Below, one piece after another: positions 1-8,135 of a DNA stretch of 60,958 bases. The DNA is from Streptomyces sp. HNM0575 (GTDB lineage: Bacteria; Actinomycetota; Actinomycetes; Streptomycetales; Streptomycetaceae), in assembly GCF_012726265.1 (NCBI RefSeq), contig NZ_JAASAG010000020.1, positions 1-60,958 of the forward strand. The letters run 5' to 3'. A program made the position numbers and the translations under genes. Positions within the stretch are counted from its first letter, which is position 1; each line of letters begins with the position of its first letter. Under the pieces are notes generated by a model that was not told the origin of the DNA, made no database searches, and saw only the letters and a program-made list of their open reading frames with translations.

Positions 1-110
1 TTCATCCCGGCCCCGTCCCACAGGCGCCCTCACACTCAACGGGGTTGCGGCGTCCTCCTCCGGGGGCGCTGCCCGGGTCGTGACGGTGCATCAACCCTCC
101 GGGTTGATCT
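1..110. repeat. Long direct repeat, left copy
   Basis: Positions 1-83 are identical to 2950-3032 and the match continues with few changes to about 108 (about 3057). The repeat is already running at position 1, so it extends left of the window. Further similarity between the two loci continues past it (491-670 against 3390-3563, and 735-970 against 3628-3850), so this is one end of an old segmental duplication of the tpg neighbourhood. Confidence 0.9.
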
Positions 111-190
111 TGTGGTGCCGGACGGGTCGTCAACTCTCCCTTGGGAGAAGAGGGAAAGGACACCGGCGCTCCGCGCCGGAAGCGGGCTAC
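81..190. repeat. Two-hairpin structured repeat, copy A
   Basis: It holds a hairpin ATCAACCC-TCC-GGGTTGAT at 90-108 and a second hairpin CCGGCGC-TCC-GCGCCGG at 163-179, followed by GGAAGCGGGCTAC. A small TCTCCC-TT-GGGAGA hairpin lies between them at 135-148. Related units are at 1011-1147 and 3031-3130. No protein is evident. It could be a terminator, a regulatory RNA leader or a subtelomeric structural element. Confidence 0.7.
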
Positions 191-490
191 GAAAAAGACA
201 GGGGGCCGGAACGGACCCCACAACATGATCACCAATACTCCTGCCACGATCCGGCTCTCGGTCCTTTGGGGGATCGGGACACACTTGCTGTCAACCGGAC
301 ATCTGGCCCCTCAAAGGGATGGTGGAGGAAACCCACCAAACACCCACTCTCTTGGGAGCAGGAGATCTCGCCCCCCTTGGCATGCCGCCCCCCGAGCCTC
401 CCCGCCGGAAATTGGGGGTTGCGCGCCTCACCGAAGACCCGGTTAGAACACGTCCGCATTGATCCAACGACTCTGAACAGGAGTTTTGCA

Positions 491-670
491 ATGGCAGTTG
501 ACCTTGAGTCACCTGAGCCGCGGCACAGGTACGAGCTGCGCACCCGGGGTGTCGATCTCAGCATCGACGTGCGCACCGTGGATCGGTTTCGGGCCTGGTT
601 CCGGAACTGGTTCCGAGTGGGGGTGACGCTGTTCGGGATCGCTACCGCGGCGGGCTGGTTCACCCGCTGA
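491..670 (+). CDS. Small membrane-associated protein of unknown function, 59 aa
   Basis: The ATG at 491 follows CAGGAG at a normal distance, which decides the start. The N-terminal 40 residues are polar and arginine-rich (RTVDRFRAWFRNWF), and the C-terminal stretch VGVTLFGIATAAGWF could be one short membrane helix or an amphipathic anchor. I do not recognise a family. A decayed copy of the same gene lies at 3390-3563, upstream of the intact tpg, which shows that the gene belongs to the tpg neighbourhood. The reading frame here is intact while the other copy has lost its start codon, so this one may still be expressed. It could also be a chance survivor within decaying DNA. Confidence 0.5.
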   Translation: MAVDLESPEPRHRYELRTRGVDLSIDVRTVDRFRAWFRNWFRVGVTLFGIATAAGWFTR

Positions 671-734
671 GGCCACCCACGCGTGGGGGCCCTGCTGCTG
701 CCGGCAGGAGGGCCCCCACGCCTTGTGGGTCCTG

Positions 735-972
735 TCAGGCTTCGATGCCGATCCCGGAAACGTAGCCCGTACGTGACATAGCCGGAGGCGATGTAACTGG
801 AGGCGTCGGCGATGATGTCGCCCCACGCCTGGTCGAGTTGGGCGTCGTCGCCGGCGGCCCAGGCGTGGGTGATGGTGGCCCACTCCCGGATGCGGATGGA
901 GCGCTGCGGGACGTCGCGCCGACGTGGAGCGGGCACGTGGGACTGGTCGACGAGGTAGATCTCCACGCGCCT
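735..972 (-). pseudogene. Truncated 3' copy of the Tpg (terminal protein) gene
   Basis: Read on the minus strand, residues beginning VEIYLVDQSHVPA and running through RSIRIREWATITHAWAAGD closely match the last 70 residues of the intact Tpg gene at 3628-4209. Similarity stops abruptly near 970, so the N-terminal two thirds, including the helix-turn-helix region, are missing. The frame is shifted after the segment matching YVAYAYV, so the original stop (735-737) is no longer in frame. No start or ribosome site serves it. This is the remnant half of the duplication that includes the repeat at 1-110. Confidence 0.85.
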
Positions 973-1010
973 CCGGGAGAAGGCCGCTGGCAACACTTTT
1001 GTGTGCTGTC

Positions 1011-1147
1011 GTCAAGAATCGGGCTCCGCCCGGTTCTTGACGGTGCCTCGACCCTCTGGGTTGATCACGAGGGTACGGATAGACTGTCAATCTCTCTTGA
1101 CGGGCGGGAAGGAGGACCGGTGCTCCGCACCGGACGGCGAGCTACGA
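1011..1147. repeat. Two-hairpin structured repeat, copy C
   Basis: It opens with a long hairpin, arms GTCAAGAATCGGGC and GCCCGGTTCTTGAC (one mismatch) around TCC at 1011-1041. The repeat unit follows: TCGACCC-TCT-GGGTTGA, then CCGGTGC-TCC-GCACCGG at 1117-1133. Compared with copy A the last hairpin carries a compensated change (C-G to T-A) that keeps the stem paired, which supports selection for structure. No gene lies in 973-1366. Confidence 0.7.
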
Positions 1148-1366
1148 GAAGCCGGCACGGCTCGGACTGATGCGGCTGAAACTGACCGCCTGGTGACACG
1201 GGTGCGGGGGTACGGCGTCGACGGACGAACTGTCAGGCGCAGCGCGCAGATCGCGGGGCGAGCACAGGCGGGCGGCGATGATGAGAGCGGGGGAGAACAC
1301 AACTGGCGGTTATCGTCTGCCTTCTGATAAGCGCGCGGGTATTTACACAGACCAGGATTGAGGGGA

Positions 1367-1855
1367 ATGCAGCAGACACGGCAGCGCAGGTCGGCGGTGA
1401 CCAAGTGGGCGCTGATCGCGGGCAATCTGATGTTCGGGGTGCTCCTCGCCGGCTGCGGGCTCTACAACGTGGACCAGGTCGCCGGAACCTACCTCTCCGG
1501 GGAGAGGACCACGGCGCAGGTGCAAGACTGCATTCCGCCCTCGAACAGCAAAAGTTCCTACCGCTGCTCAGGCACCTGGAAACTGGCCGATGGCGCGCGT
1601 GGCACCGGCCAGATCGAGCGAGCCGAGGGCGCGGATGAGGGAAAGACCGTTCCGGTGCACGCGACCACGAGCAGCGCCGTCATGGGTGACGGCACGGCGG
1701 TACTCGGGGACGGTGCCCTATACATCGCGCTTGTGGGTTTCGGGCTCCTCTTCCTGACAGCAGGGCCCTGGAAGGTGAGGCGACTGTTCACCGGACGTGG
1801 TATCGATCGGCGCTCTGGCTCACGAGGCGAGTGGGCGCCCGACCCAGTCAAGTAG
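1367..1855 (+). CDS. Putative membrane-anchored lipoprotein-like protein, 162 aa
   Basis: The N-terminus (MQQTRQRRSAVTKWALIAG) is positively charged, followed by a hydrophobic run ending in the lipobox-like LLAGC. A second hydrophobic segment, LYIALVGFGLLFLTAG, lies near residues 122-138, followed by a basic tail. The middle contains two cysteines (QDCIPP and YRCSG), a likely disulfide outside the membrane. If the first segment is not cleaved the protein has two membrane helices with an external loop, a common actinobacterial small-membrane-protein layout. I do not recognise the family. Start choice is uncertain: a purine run AGGGGA abuts ATG 1367, and TTG 1358 is an in-frame alternative. It is convergent with the gene at 2126-2671. 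Confidence 0.6.
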   Translation: MQQTRQRRSAVTKWALIAGNLMFGVLLAGCGLYNVDQVAGTYLSGERTTAQVQDCIPPSNSKSSYRCSGTWKLADGARGTGQIERAEGADEGKTVPVHATTSSAVMGDGTAVLGDGALYIALVGFGLLFLTAGPWKVRRLFTGRGIDRRSGSRGEWAPDPVK

Positions 1856-2029
1856 CGGCCGCACGGGCGCGTCGTGCTCGATGCCGTGGGCGTGTCGTGG
1901 GCCGGTCTGCCGTTGAGCAGCAGGTGTTGGGGGACGACGGGGCTTCGGCGGTCGCAGTCTGGTCTCCCACGGCGCTGGGAAGCGCTCGGCGAATGCTCCC
2001 AGCGTGGCGCGGACGAGCAGTAGAGGAGC

Positions 2030-2063
2030 CTATGGACCGCCCCGTCGAGTGGACGGTCCATAG
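2030..2063. terminator. Inverted repeat between convergent genes
   Basis: A perfect 10-bp inverted repeat, CTATGGACCG and CGGTCCATAG, separated by 14 bases, lies between the stop at 1855 and the stop at 2126 of two convergent genes. The position suggests a bidirectional terminator. There is no T-run, and an operator cannot be excluded. The rest of 1856-2125 shows nothing. Confidence 0.45.
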
Positions 2064-2125
2064 GTCTCGCCGAAACCTCGCCAGTGCTTCCGGTTCGGGC
2101 CCCTGACAGAAGGCCAACGCCTGGG

Positions 2126-2671
2126 TCAGGCGGAGGAGAGGGCCTTGCGAAGCTCGTACGTCACCTCGGTCTGGTCATACCGGGCTGCCTCGAGTTGCCC
2201 CGCCTTGTTGTCCCGCTCCGCGTCAACCGCGTAGCCCCTCGCGCCGTTCAGGTAGGTCTTGGTGGCCCCGTTGGCGCACGCGACGAGGGCGTCCTTGATC
2301 TTCGCCTGGGTGTAGACGTTGTACGAGGCGGCCTTCTTCATGTCCGGCGGTGTTCCATCAGCCGAGATGGCTGCCGCGTTGAAGGAATCGGCGCTATTGA
2401 TGGTCGCTGTGCAGGCCGACGCCGAAGAGACGGCGTGAGCAGGAGGAGCGAGTGCACCCTTCACGGCAGTCGCGGTGGCGGCAGGGCGCACCGGAATGTG
2501 CTGATCCCTCGGCGCCACCGGCATGTGACCGTCAGTCAAGACCATGGCGTTCGGCACCACTTCCTGCGGCGCGTGGGTGGGTGACGCCTCGGCTCCAGCC
2601 GCGTAAGCCGGAACAGTGAAAAGCGAGACACTGACCGCCACGGCGGCTGCCAGCGAGACACGACGAATCAT
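2126..2671 (-). CDS. Secreted protein of unknown function, 181 aa
   Basis: The start at 2671 (ATG) is preceded by GGGGGA eight bases upstream, and gives a clean Sec signal peptide: MIRRVSLAAAVAVSVSLF followed by TVPAYA, with cleavage expected after AYA. The mature protein begins with an Ala/Pro-rich stretch, then a helical domain holding two cysteines (SACTATIN and LVACANG) that could pair. The C-terminus (QLEAARYDQTEVTYELRKAL) is strongly helical. I do not recognise a domain family. It lies between the two copies of the tpg-region duplication. A T-rich stretch just upstream (about 2690-2715) probably contains the promoter. Confidence 0.7.
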   Translation of the reverse strand: MIRRVSLAAAVAVSVSLFTVPAYAAGAEASPTHAPQEVVPNAMVLTDGHMPVAPRDQHIPVRPAATATAVKGALAPPAHAVSSASACTATINSADSFNAAAISADGTPPDMKKAASYNVYTQAKIKDALVACANGATKTYLNGARGYAVDAERDNKAGQLEAARYDQTEVTYELRKALSSA

Positions 2672-2949
2672 GCGAATCCCCCCGTTTAGTTGTTTTGTCG
2701 ATTTTGATTTTGACACTCTCGCGCCGGTCTCTTTGGACAGGCGGCTCCGGCGGCGGCTGATTGTGCAGCTGGGCGACCTGCCGCGTTCCCGCAGACCCGT
2801 GTGGGCGCCGTCCTGGGTGGTCATGGGGAGCAGCATGGCAACTTTTTTCGTGGCACGCAAGTTTTCCGGTCGCGAAATTTTTGGCAGCGAGCCGAGGCCG
2901 CGGCGCAGCGCCCCGACACAGCCCGGATCGGCCCTCGGGACCTGGGGGC

Positions 2950-3058
2950 TTCATCCCGGCCCCGTCCCACAGGCGCCCTCACACTCAACGGGGTTGCGGC
3001 GTCCTCCTCCGGGGGCGCTGCCCGGGTCGTGATGGTGCATCAACCCTCCGGGGTGCTC
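2950..3058. repeat. Long direct repeat, right copy
   Basis: This matches positions 1-109 of the window; the first 83 bases are identical. It leads into the right copy of the duplicated segment, which carries the decayed small gene (3390-3563) and then the intact tpg. Confidence 0.9.
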
Positions 3059-3130
3059 TCGTGTCGTTGACCTTCGATCAATTCCCCCATGGAGAATGCG
3101 CCGGCGCTTCGCGCCGGGAAGCGGGCTACA
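3031..3130. repeat. Two-hairpin structured repeat, copy B
   Basis: The first hairpin (ATCAACCC-TCC-GGGGTGCT) has lost pairing on its 3' arm. The second, CCGGCGC-TTC-GCGCCGG at 3101-3117, is perfect and followed by GGAAGCGGGCTAC-like sequence as in copy A. The stretch 3131-3389 holds no gene that I can support. Confidence 0.65.
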
Positions 3131-3389
3131 TCGAGAGCGGCGGACGCTTCCGATCCCCTCGTCCAGGAGGCGGGGTCTTGCGGTCGATCGGATTCCTGGC
3201 TTCTCAAAGAGGTGAACGGAGCGCACCCGAACCCCTTGTGAAGTCAGCCGATCTCACCCCCCTGTGGATGCGCCCGGCCCCGGGTACCTGCCCGGACATG
3301 GAGGTGTGCTCTCCTTACTGACCATCCGCTGAGAACAAAGAACACGTCGTGTACATGTCTGCCCAACGATCTGAACAGCGGTTTCGGCA

Positions 3390-3563
3390 ACGGCAGTTGA
3401 CTGCACATCACATGAGTGGAAGCGCACGTGCTGTACGAGCTGCCCACCAAGGTGTCGATCTCAGTGACGACGCGCGCACCGTGGAGCGGCTCCGGGCCTG
3501 ATTCCGGGGCGGGGTGGCCCTGTTCGGGGCGCCGGCAACACGGCGGGCTGGTTCACCCGCTGA
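3390..3563 (+). pseudogene. Decayed copy of the 59-aa small gene
   Basis: Aligned with 491-670, the start codon has become ACG (3390-3392), the ribosome site CAGGAG has become CAGCGG, there are small indels, and an early TGA appears after the segment matching RFRAW. The last bases, encoding AGWFTR and the stop, are conserved. The DNA was therefore copied together with the tpg locus and this copy has lost function. Confidence 0.8.
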
Positions 3564-3627
3564 GGCCACCCGCGCGTGGGGCTGTGTCGTTCGTCAACGG
3601 CGGGGCCCTGGGCGAGGGGGCGGGGCA

Positions 3628-4209
3628 TCAGGCTCCGATACCGATTCCGGAGACGTAGGCGTAGGCCACGTAGTCGGATGCGATGTCCGCGATGATGTCG
3701 CCCCACGCCTGATCGAGCTGCACGTCGTCGCCAGCGGCCCACGCGTGGGTGATGGTGGCCCAGTCCCGGATCCGGATCGAGCGCTGCGGCACATCGCGCT
3801 GATGCTGGGCGGGCACTTGGGACTGGTTGACGGGGTAGATCTCCACGCGGGTGCCGCGCCCCTCGTGCTGGAGGCGCTTGGTCAGCGCGCCGGAGCGGAC
3901 CATGTTGTGGGTGCGGATCTCGCGGTAGGCGCGCTCGATCTTTTCCCGGGAGCCCTTGCTGGGCTTGGCCTTGCCCCGCTGCCAGCGGCGCAGTGTCCCG
4001 GGTCGGACGCCGGCGTTACGCAGGGCCTGGCGGCCGGCGTCGGTGTCGAGGTAGTGCAGTCGGGCGCCCAGGCCACGCGGGGTGGTGATGGGGGACTTGA
4101 TGCCGGTCTCCCGCACGATGCGTTCCAGTTCCGCGGAGAGGGCGCGGGAGCCCGGGATGCCGCGGGCGCCGTGCTTGGCGTACCAGCCCCATTCGTCGCG
4201 GGCGCTCAC
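3628..4209 (-). CDS. tpg: Telomere terminal protein Tpg-like, 193 aa
   Basis: The length and position directly downstream of tap fit Tpg, the protein covalently attached to 5' ends of linear Streptomyces replicons, where it primes end-patching replication. The GTG start (4207-4209) overlaps the TGA of tap (4206-4208), so the two are translationally coupled. Residues about 65-95 (GVRPGTLRRWQRGKAKPSK) form a helix-turn-helix like the DNA-binding segment known in Tpg. The rest is divergent from Tpg sequences that I can recall, so the identification leans on size, the helix-turn-helix and the tap context. A truncated second copy lies at 735-972. A small helix-turn-helix regulator of the operon is the alternative. 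Confidence 0.65.
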   Translation of the reverse strand: MSARDEWGWYAKHGARGIPGSRALSAELERIVRETGIKSPITTPRGLGARLHYLDTDAGRQALRNAGVRPGTLRRWQRGKAKPSKGSREKIERAYREIRTHNMVRSGALTKRLQHEGRGTRVEIYPVNQSQVPAQHQRDVPQRSIRIRDWATITHAWAAGDDVQLDQAWGDIIADIASDYVAYAYVSGIGIGA

Positions 4210-6431
4210 TGGTCACCGCCTCCGAGGGTGTAGGTGTGCTTGGGCTTCATTTCGGTCAAGTCGCGTCCTTCGGTCCACAGTTGGCGCCAGTCGCCCACCA
4301 CGTGCAGCTCGTCCGTACCGGTCACCTCAACGACCGTGAGACCGGCCTGGTGCGCCTTGCGGGCCTTGAGCCAGAGATTCGCGAACGCCTGCGAGCGCAG
4401 GATGTGCATCCAGTCCGGGCGGCGGATCTCCCGGTTGTAGGTGGACTCCCCCATGGTCGAGATGAACTTGGAGTACGCGGCCTTCAGGTACTCCGTCGTC
4501 ACCTCGTCCCCGGCCTCGATCGCCTCCCGGCGCACCTGGGCGAGCGTGCGGCGCAGCTTCTCCAGCACGTTCTCCGTCGCGCCGGAGGTCCAGGACTCAT
4601 GGATGAGCGGAGCGTCGCACAGGCCGTCCCGGGCGCAGCGCTGGAGGAGGCGCAGGGTGGGTTCGGTGATCCACACGTCGCCGGCGGTGCGGCGGTCCCC
4701 GAGCGGAGAGGGGAGATCCTCGTGGTTCCATGCGGGCGGGGTGACCAGGTGGATGCCGGCCTTCTTGGGGTCGTGCCTGCCGCCGGCGTCGTGGGTGAGC
4801 TGCCCGATTGGCAGGTGCGTCTTGAAGGCCGCCAGGTAGGCGGCGTTCGCGTCGAGCGCCGTGACCTCACGCGGGGTGGCGTCGGTGCGCAGCGGCATGT
4901 TCTTCCAGCTCAGCCGGCCTTCCCAGACGGCATCCGCGCCGGACTTCTGGCCCGTCTTCTTCAGCAGATCATTGACCGGTGGGAAGGAGCTGTGTTCGTA
5001 GCGGCTGCCCTTGCGGGTGTGGTCGAACCAGCCCATCACGTCGGGCACGGCCCGCTTGATCAGAGCGTTGGTGGCGGCGATCGCGTCCCCGTGGGCATCC
5101 TGCAGAACGTTGAAGACCGTTCTGTGGATCTGCTCGATCACGTCGCTGTCGACGGATCCCGAACGCGCCGAAGTAGGAGGGGACTTGGGAGCCGCTGTGG
5201 CAGGATCGGGCGCTGTCGCCAACGAGCTGGGCTCCGGCGGGGACTCCGGCGCAGAGGCTTGTGCGGGGGCGGCCTGTGGGAGGGGGGCGTCGAGGAAGCG
5301 GGCGCGCAGGAAGTCGGGCCACAGCCGGATCGTGGGACCGCTGGTGGCAGTGCCGAAGTCGCTTTCGGCAACGGCAAGTTGAGCCGTGTCGCCGTCGCGC
5401 TCCAAGCGCAGCACGACATCCGCGGACAGTCGTCCGAGGACGGTGGGGTCGTCGGTATCGACGGCCGCCAGCACCGGCAGCTGATGTTCGCGGGCGAGTC
5501 GCACCAGGTCGCGCGTCACCGCGGGCAGAGCATTGCCGGACAGCGGCACAGCCGGGTCGGCGGCCGCCTGGAGGCGGTCCACCACCAGCAGGGCCAGGCC
5601 CTCAACGTCCGCGATGGTGCCTGCGATCGCGGTGGTGTCCAGGTCCTCGCCATCGTCGACCCAGAGCGGTGCCTGGCGGGCTTCATCAAGGGCTGCGTGC
5701 ACCTCGGGGGGCGCATCGAGCGACCCGGCGCGCAGTAGCTGGTAGTTGGCGCCCGCGTGAGCGGCGGCGATGCGGCACGAGACATCCGTGGCGCTCGGCC
5801 CGGAGGCGGCATACAGGACGGTACGGCCGTGCATGACAGCCGCGTGACGGGCCGCGGACGCCGCCAGCAGGGAGCCGCCGACACCAGGGGCCGCGGCGAC
5901 GAGGGCGAGGCGGCCGGGCAGGAGACCACCCGTGGTCTCATCCAGCGCCGGCAGCCCGTACGACAGCGGAGCCCGGGCGGCGGTGCTCGCGAGCGAATCG
6001 AGAGCAGCCGCAGGCCCGGTCAACGTCCGTGGACGGCGGGCCGGGCGCGGGACCTGCGCCGACGGGCACGAGATACCAACCGACGGACCAGGTGTCGGGA
6101 CCGGGGCCATGGGGATCACGTCGACGTCGACGGGGAGCAGCACCGCAACATCCCGGGTGCGCTTACGCAGCCGCTGCGGAGCACCGCCGGCCGCCTGCGC
6201 CACCAAGCTGCCCAGTGTCTGCCGAGCCTGGGTGAGCCCGTGGGAAGGCCAGGACTCCAGCACCGCACGCTGCTCCTCAGTGAGCGCATCCAACGGAGTC
6301 AGCACGGCCCGCACGAGCATGTCACCGGACTCCCGCGTGATGACGACCGGAGCGCCTGCATCGAGCAGCTGGAAGAGAGCCTTACGAGCGGCCTCCGTCC
6401 CATACAGACCGGCCTCACGATGCGCGGCCAT
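4206..6431 (-). CDS. tap: Telomere-associated protein Tap-like, 741 aa
   Basis: Tap binds telomere 3' overhangs and recruits Tpg; published work also shows that Tap adds the first nucleotides to Tpg. The ATG at 6431 has GAGGAGG upstream. Residues 1-90 resemble a Phd/YefM-like segment (VVITRESGDMLVRAVLTPL). Residues about 150-400 have a DnaB-like RecA fold: the P-loop position reads APGVGGS, without the usual lysine, and the Walker B-like run LALLVVDRLQ follows. The C-terminal half (about 480-741) carries divergent family-B polymerase motifs: ALDANAAYL (A, about 527), LKAAYSKFISTMGES (B, about 654) and TGTDELHVV (C, about 707). A Pro/Ala-rich linker joins the halves. It is cotranscribed with tpg and probably with the genes upstream. 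Confidence 0.75.
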   Translation of the reverse strand: MAAHREAGLYGTEAARKALFQLLDAGAPVVITRESGDMLVRAVLTPLDALTEEQRAVLESWPSHGLTQARQTLGSLVAQAAGGAPQRLRKRTRDVAVLLPVDVDVIPMAPVPTPGPSVGISCPSAQVPRPARRPRTLTGPAAALDSLASTAARAPLSYGLPALDETTGGLLPGRLALVAAAPGVGGSLLAASAARHAAVMHGRTVLYAASGPSATDVSCRIAAAHAGANYQLLRAGSLDAPPEVHAALDEARQAPLWVDDGEDLDTTAIAGTIADVEGLALLVVDRLQAAADPAVPLSGNALPAVTRDLVRLAREHQLPVLAAVDTDDPTVLGRLSADVVLRLERDGDTAQLAVAESDFGTATSGPTIRLWPDFLRARFLDAPLPQAAPAQASAPESPPEPSSLATAPDPATAAPKSPPTSARSGSVDSDVIEQIHRTVFNVLQDAHGDAIAATNALIKRAVPDVMGWFDHTRKGSRYEHSSFPPVNDLLKKTGQKSGADAVWEGRLSWKNMPLRTDATPREVTALDANAAYLAAFKTHLPIGQLTHDAGGRHDPKKAGIHLVTPPAWNHEDLPSPLGDRRTAGDVWITEPTLRLLQRCARDGLCDAPLIHESWTSGATENVLEKLRRTLAQVRREAIEAGDEVTTEYLKAAYSKFISTMGESTYNREIRRPDWMHILRSQAFANLWLKARKAHQAGLTVVEVTGTDELHVVGDWRQLWTEGRDLTEMKPKHTYTLGGGDQ

Positions 6432-6552
6432 GCGACGCCCTCCTCACAACTCTGCCTCACACTTGCACATGTAAGCCTGGTACAGAGAACCTATCGAGAA
6501 GTGCGGCATGTGCGCGTTGGACTAGGGGTTTCTCTTGTGGGATGACTTGCCT

Positions 6553-7497
6553 TCATGCCAGGCGTCGTGATGGGAGGGAAGCCTTGATTTGTAGCTGTCC
6601 TCGTGAGCTGGGAGAGAGGGGGCAGGGGTGGCCGGCGGTGATGTAGAGGCGCTCGATGCCCTCGGGAATGACGTGGGTGACGTGGGTGGCGTGGGTGACG
6701 TGGGTGACGGCCTGGAGGATTTCGGCGGCCGAGGCGGTGGGCAGCTGCAGGCGGATGGTGTGGTCGCGGTGGACGAGGATGCCGGTGTCGGTGTCCAAGA
6801 AGGCCATGGTGCGGGCCTGTTGGGTGAAGTTCGGGCGGGTGGAGACCAGGTTCGGGGTGTGGGTGATCCACGCGTCGCCCTCGGGTCCGTCAGGGATGCC
6901 GGGCAGGGTCCTGGAGAGGCTTTCGGCCTCTTCGGGCGAGGAGTTGGGGGTGGCGGCAGGCGAGGCTTGGGCCTCCTCCAGCATGCCGGACGAGTTGTCC
7001 TCTACGGATGGCGGCTGCGCGGGAATCGGTGAAGCCGGACCAGCAGCCGCATCAGGGAGCAACTCCGCCTCCCCTGCTTCCTGTCCGGCCTGAGGAAGGG
7101 CAGCGGCCGGAGACTGCCCTCCCGGGGTTTCTTCGTCCGCAGCCCTCGACGGTGCGGTCACCGTGAGGGGCGGCGCCGGGGTGCCGGCGAGGGACGGCGC
7201 AGCCGTGTGGCGGGACTCTTCTTCCTGTGTGATCTCCGGTTGCGCAGCGGGGGGTTGGTGCGAGGTGGGAGTGAGGTTCTCGGGTGCCAGGGCAGGGGCG
7301 AGGGCGACCACGTCGGTGACGCTGAGGCCGGCGGCGGGCGCGATCCGGTCGGCTTTGGCCTTGTCGTAGGCGGCCAGGGCGGTGATGTGTTTGTCGCGGC
7401 GGTTCTGCAGCTTCGTCAGGTGGGCCTGTGTCTTTTTGATTTCGTCCCGTACGGTGCGCAGTTCGGCGAGTTGGGCGGTGTAGGCCTTGGCGTCCAT
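6553..7497 (-). CDS. Coiled-coil protein of the tap operon, unknown function, 314 aa
   Basis: The ATG at 7497 follows AAGGA. Residues 1-50 form a charged coiled coil (ELRTVRDEIKKTQAHLTKLQ). Residues about 75-195 are a disordered Ala/Pro/Glu-rich linker. The C-terminal 100 residues form a compact domain (AFLDTDTGILVHRDHTIRLQ) ending in a serine/arginine tail. A Thr-His-Val repeat run, THVTHATHVTHV, is encoded by a 9-bp tandem repeat at 6670-6705. I do not recognise a family. The gene lies 121 bp upstream of tap and 24 bp downstream of the broken helix-turn-helix gene, all on the same strand, so it is probably part of the telomere-replication operon, and a role with Tap is a guess from position only. 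Confidence 0.6.
   Translation of the reverse strand: MDAKAYTAQLAELRTVRDEIKKTQAHLTKLQNRRDKHITALAAYDKAKADRIAPAAGLSVTDVVALAPALAPENLTPTSHQPPAAQPEITQEEESRHTAAPSLAGTPAPPLTVTAPSRAADEETPGGQSPAAALPQAGQEAGEAELLPDAAAGPASPIPAQPPSVEDNSSGMLEEAQASPAATPNSSPEEAESLSRTLPGIPDGPEGDAWITHTPNLVSTRPNFTQQARTMAFLDTDTGILVHRDHTIRLQLPTASAAEILQAVTHVTHATHVTHVIPEGIERLYITAGHPCPLSPSSRGQLQIKASLPSRRLA
6670..6705. repeat. Four 9-bp tandem repeats within a gene
   Basis: Four copies of GACGTGGGT (third copy GGCGTGGGT) encode the THV repeat run of the 314-aa protein on the minus strand. The 9-bp period keeps the frame, so copy-number change would lengthen or shorten the histidine-rich run without breaking the gene. Confidence 0.85.
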
Positions 7498-7521
7498 CGA
7501 AGGGTCCTTGCGGGGGCGGTG

Positions 7522-8135
7522 TCAGTCGGTTGCGGTGGTCGTGGGGATGGTGCGGTAGGCGATGGCTCCGCCGGATTCGGAGGGCAATCGCGCGCCCAGG
7601 AGCAGCTGGGCCAGCCGGCGACCGCCGGCGGTGGGTGCGGTCAACTCCATGGCGGGGCGGGCCAGATCGGTGACGTAGCCGGTCAACAGCGCGTCGGGGA
7701 AGGCGTGGCGGCCGCCGTTCTTCTCCCAGCGGTCCAGTCCGGTCAGGACGGCGACCACGTAACCGGACAGCGTCACCGGCAGCACTTCCCCGGCGGCGAC
7801 GCTGGTGGGATCGCAACGCCACCAGCCTCGCAGCGCCTTGAGCAACTCCTGGGGGGTCAGGTCGGTGGAGTAGCCGATCCACTGGCGGTCGGTTTCCCCG
7901 ACCCGGGTGGCCACATCCACGCGCAGCACCGCCACTTCACGCGCGGTCAGCTCCTGCAGCGGTGCCTCGCCGTGGTCCCGCAGCGCTTGGACAGCGCTTG
8001 GACCACGTCCAGCGGGATCATGGTCCGTACGCCGCGCTGCGACAGCCCGGGGAGCAGACCGGCGTGGATGAACCGCCGGAAGGTGGTGATCGCGCAGCCC
8101 AGTTCCTCCGCGGCCTGTCCCGTCGTCAGCAGCAC
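7522..8135 (-). pseudogene. Helix-turn-helix (MerR/excisionase-like) gene broken by an 11-bp duplication
   Basis: The first part, from ATG 8135 (LTTGQAAEELGCAITTFRRF, then IHAGLLPG), is a MerR/excisionase-like DNA-binding domain. It runs into a premature stop near 7947. The downstream frame (to the stop at 7522) continues with RDHGEAPLQELTAREVAVLR and a 140-residue domain. The cause is visible: CAGCGCTTGGA is duplicated in tandem at 7981-8002. Deleting one 11-base copy joins the frames into one 200-aa protein (614 minus 11 equals 603, a multiple of 3). Both halves remain otherwise open, so the lesion is recent. Reinitiation at an internal start near 7935 could still make the C-terminal part. 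It is first in the tap operon. Confidence 0.85.
7981..8002. repeat. 11-bp tandem duplication causing a frameshift
   Basis: Two exact adjacent copies of CAGCGCTTGGA (7981-7991 and 7992-8002) shift the reading frame of the gene at 7522-8135. Confidence 0.95.

Noticed and set aside
1..200. A true Streptomyces telomere at the left edge
   Set aside because: Palindromes are present, but the typical terminal motif is absent and the repeat continues left of position 1, so the end is not in the window.
229..996. Long minus-strand open frame of 255 codons
   Set aside because: Only its first part matches Tpg (as a remnant); the rest is antisense to repeats and the small gene and has no start with a ribosome site.
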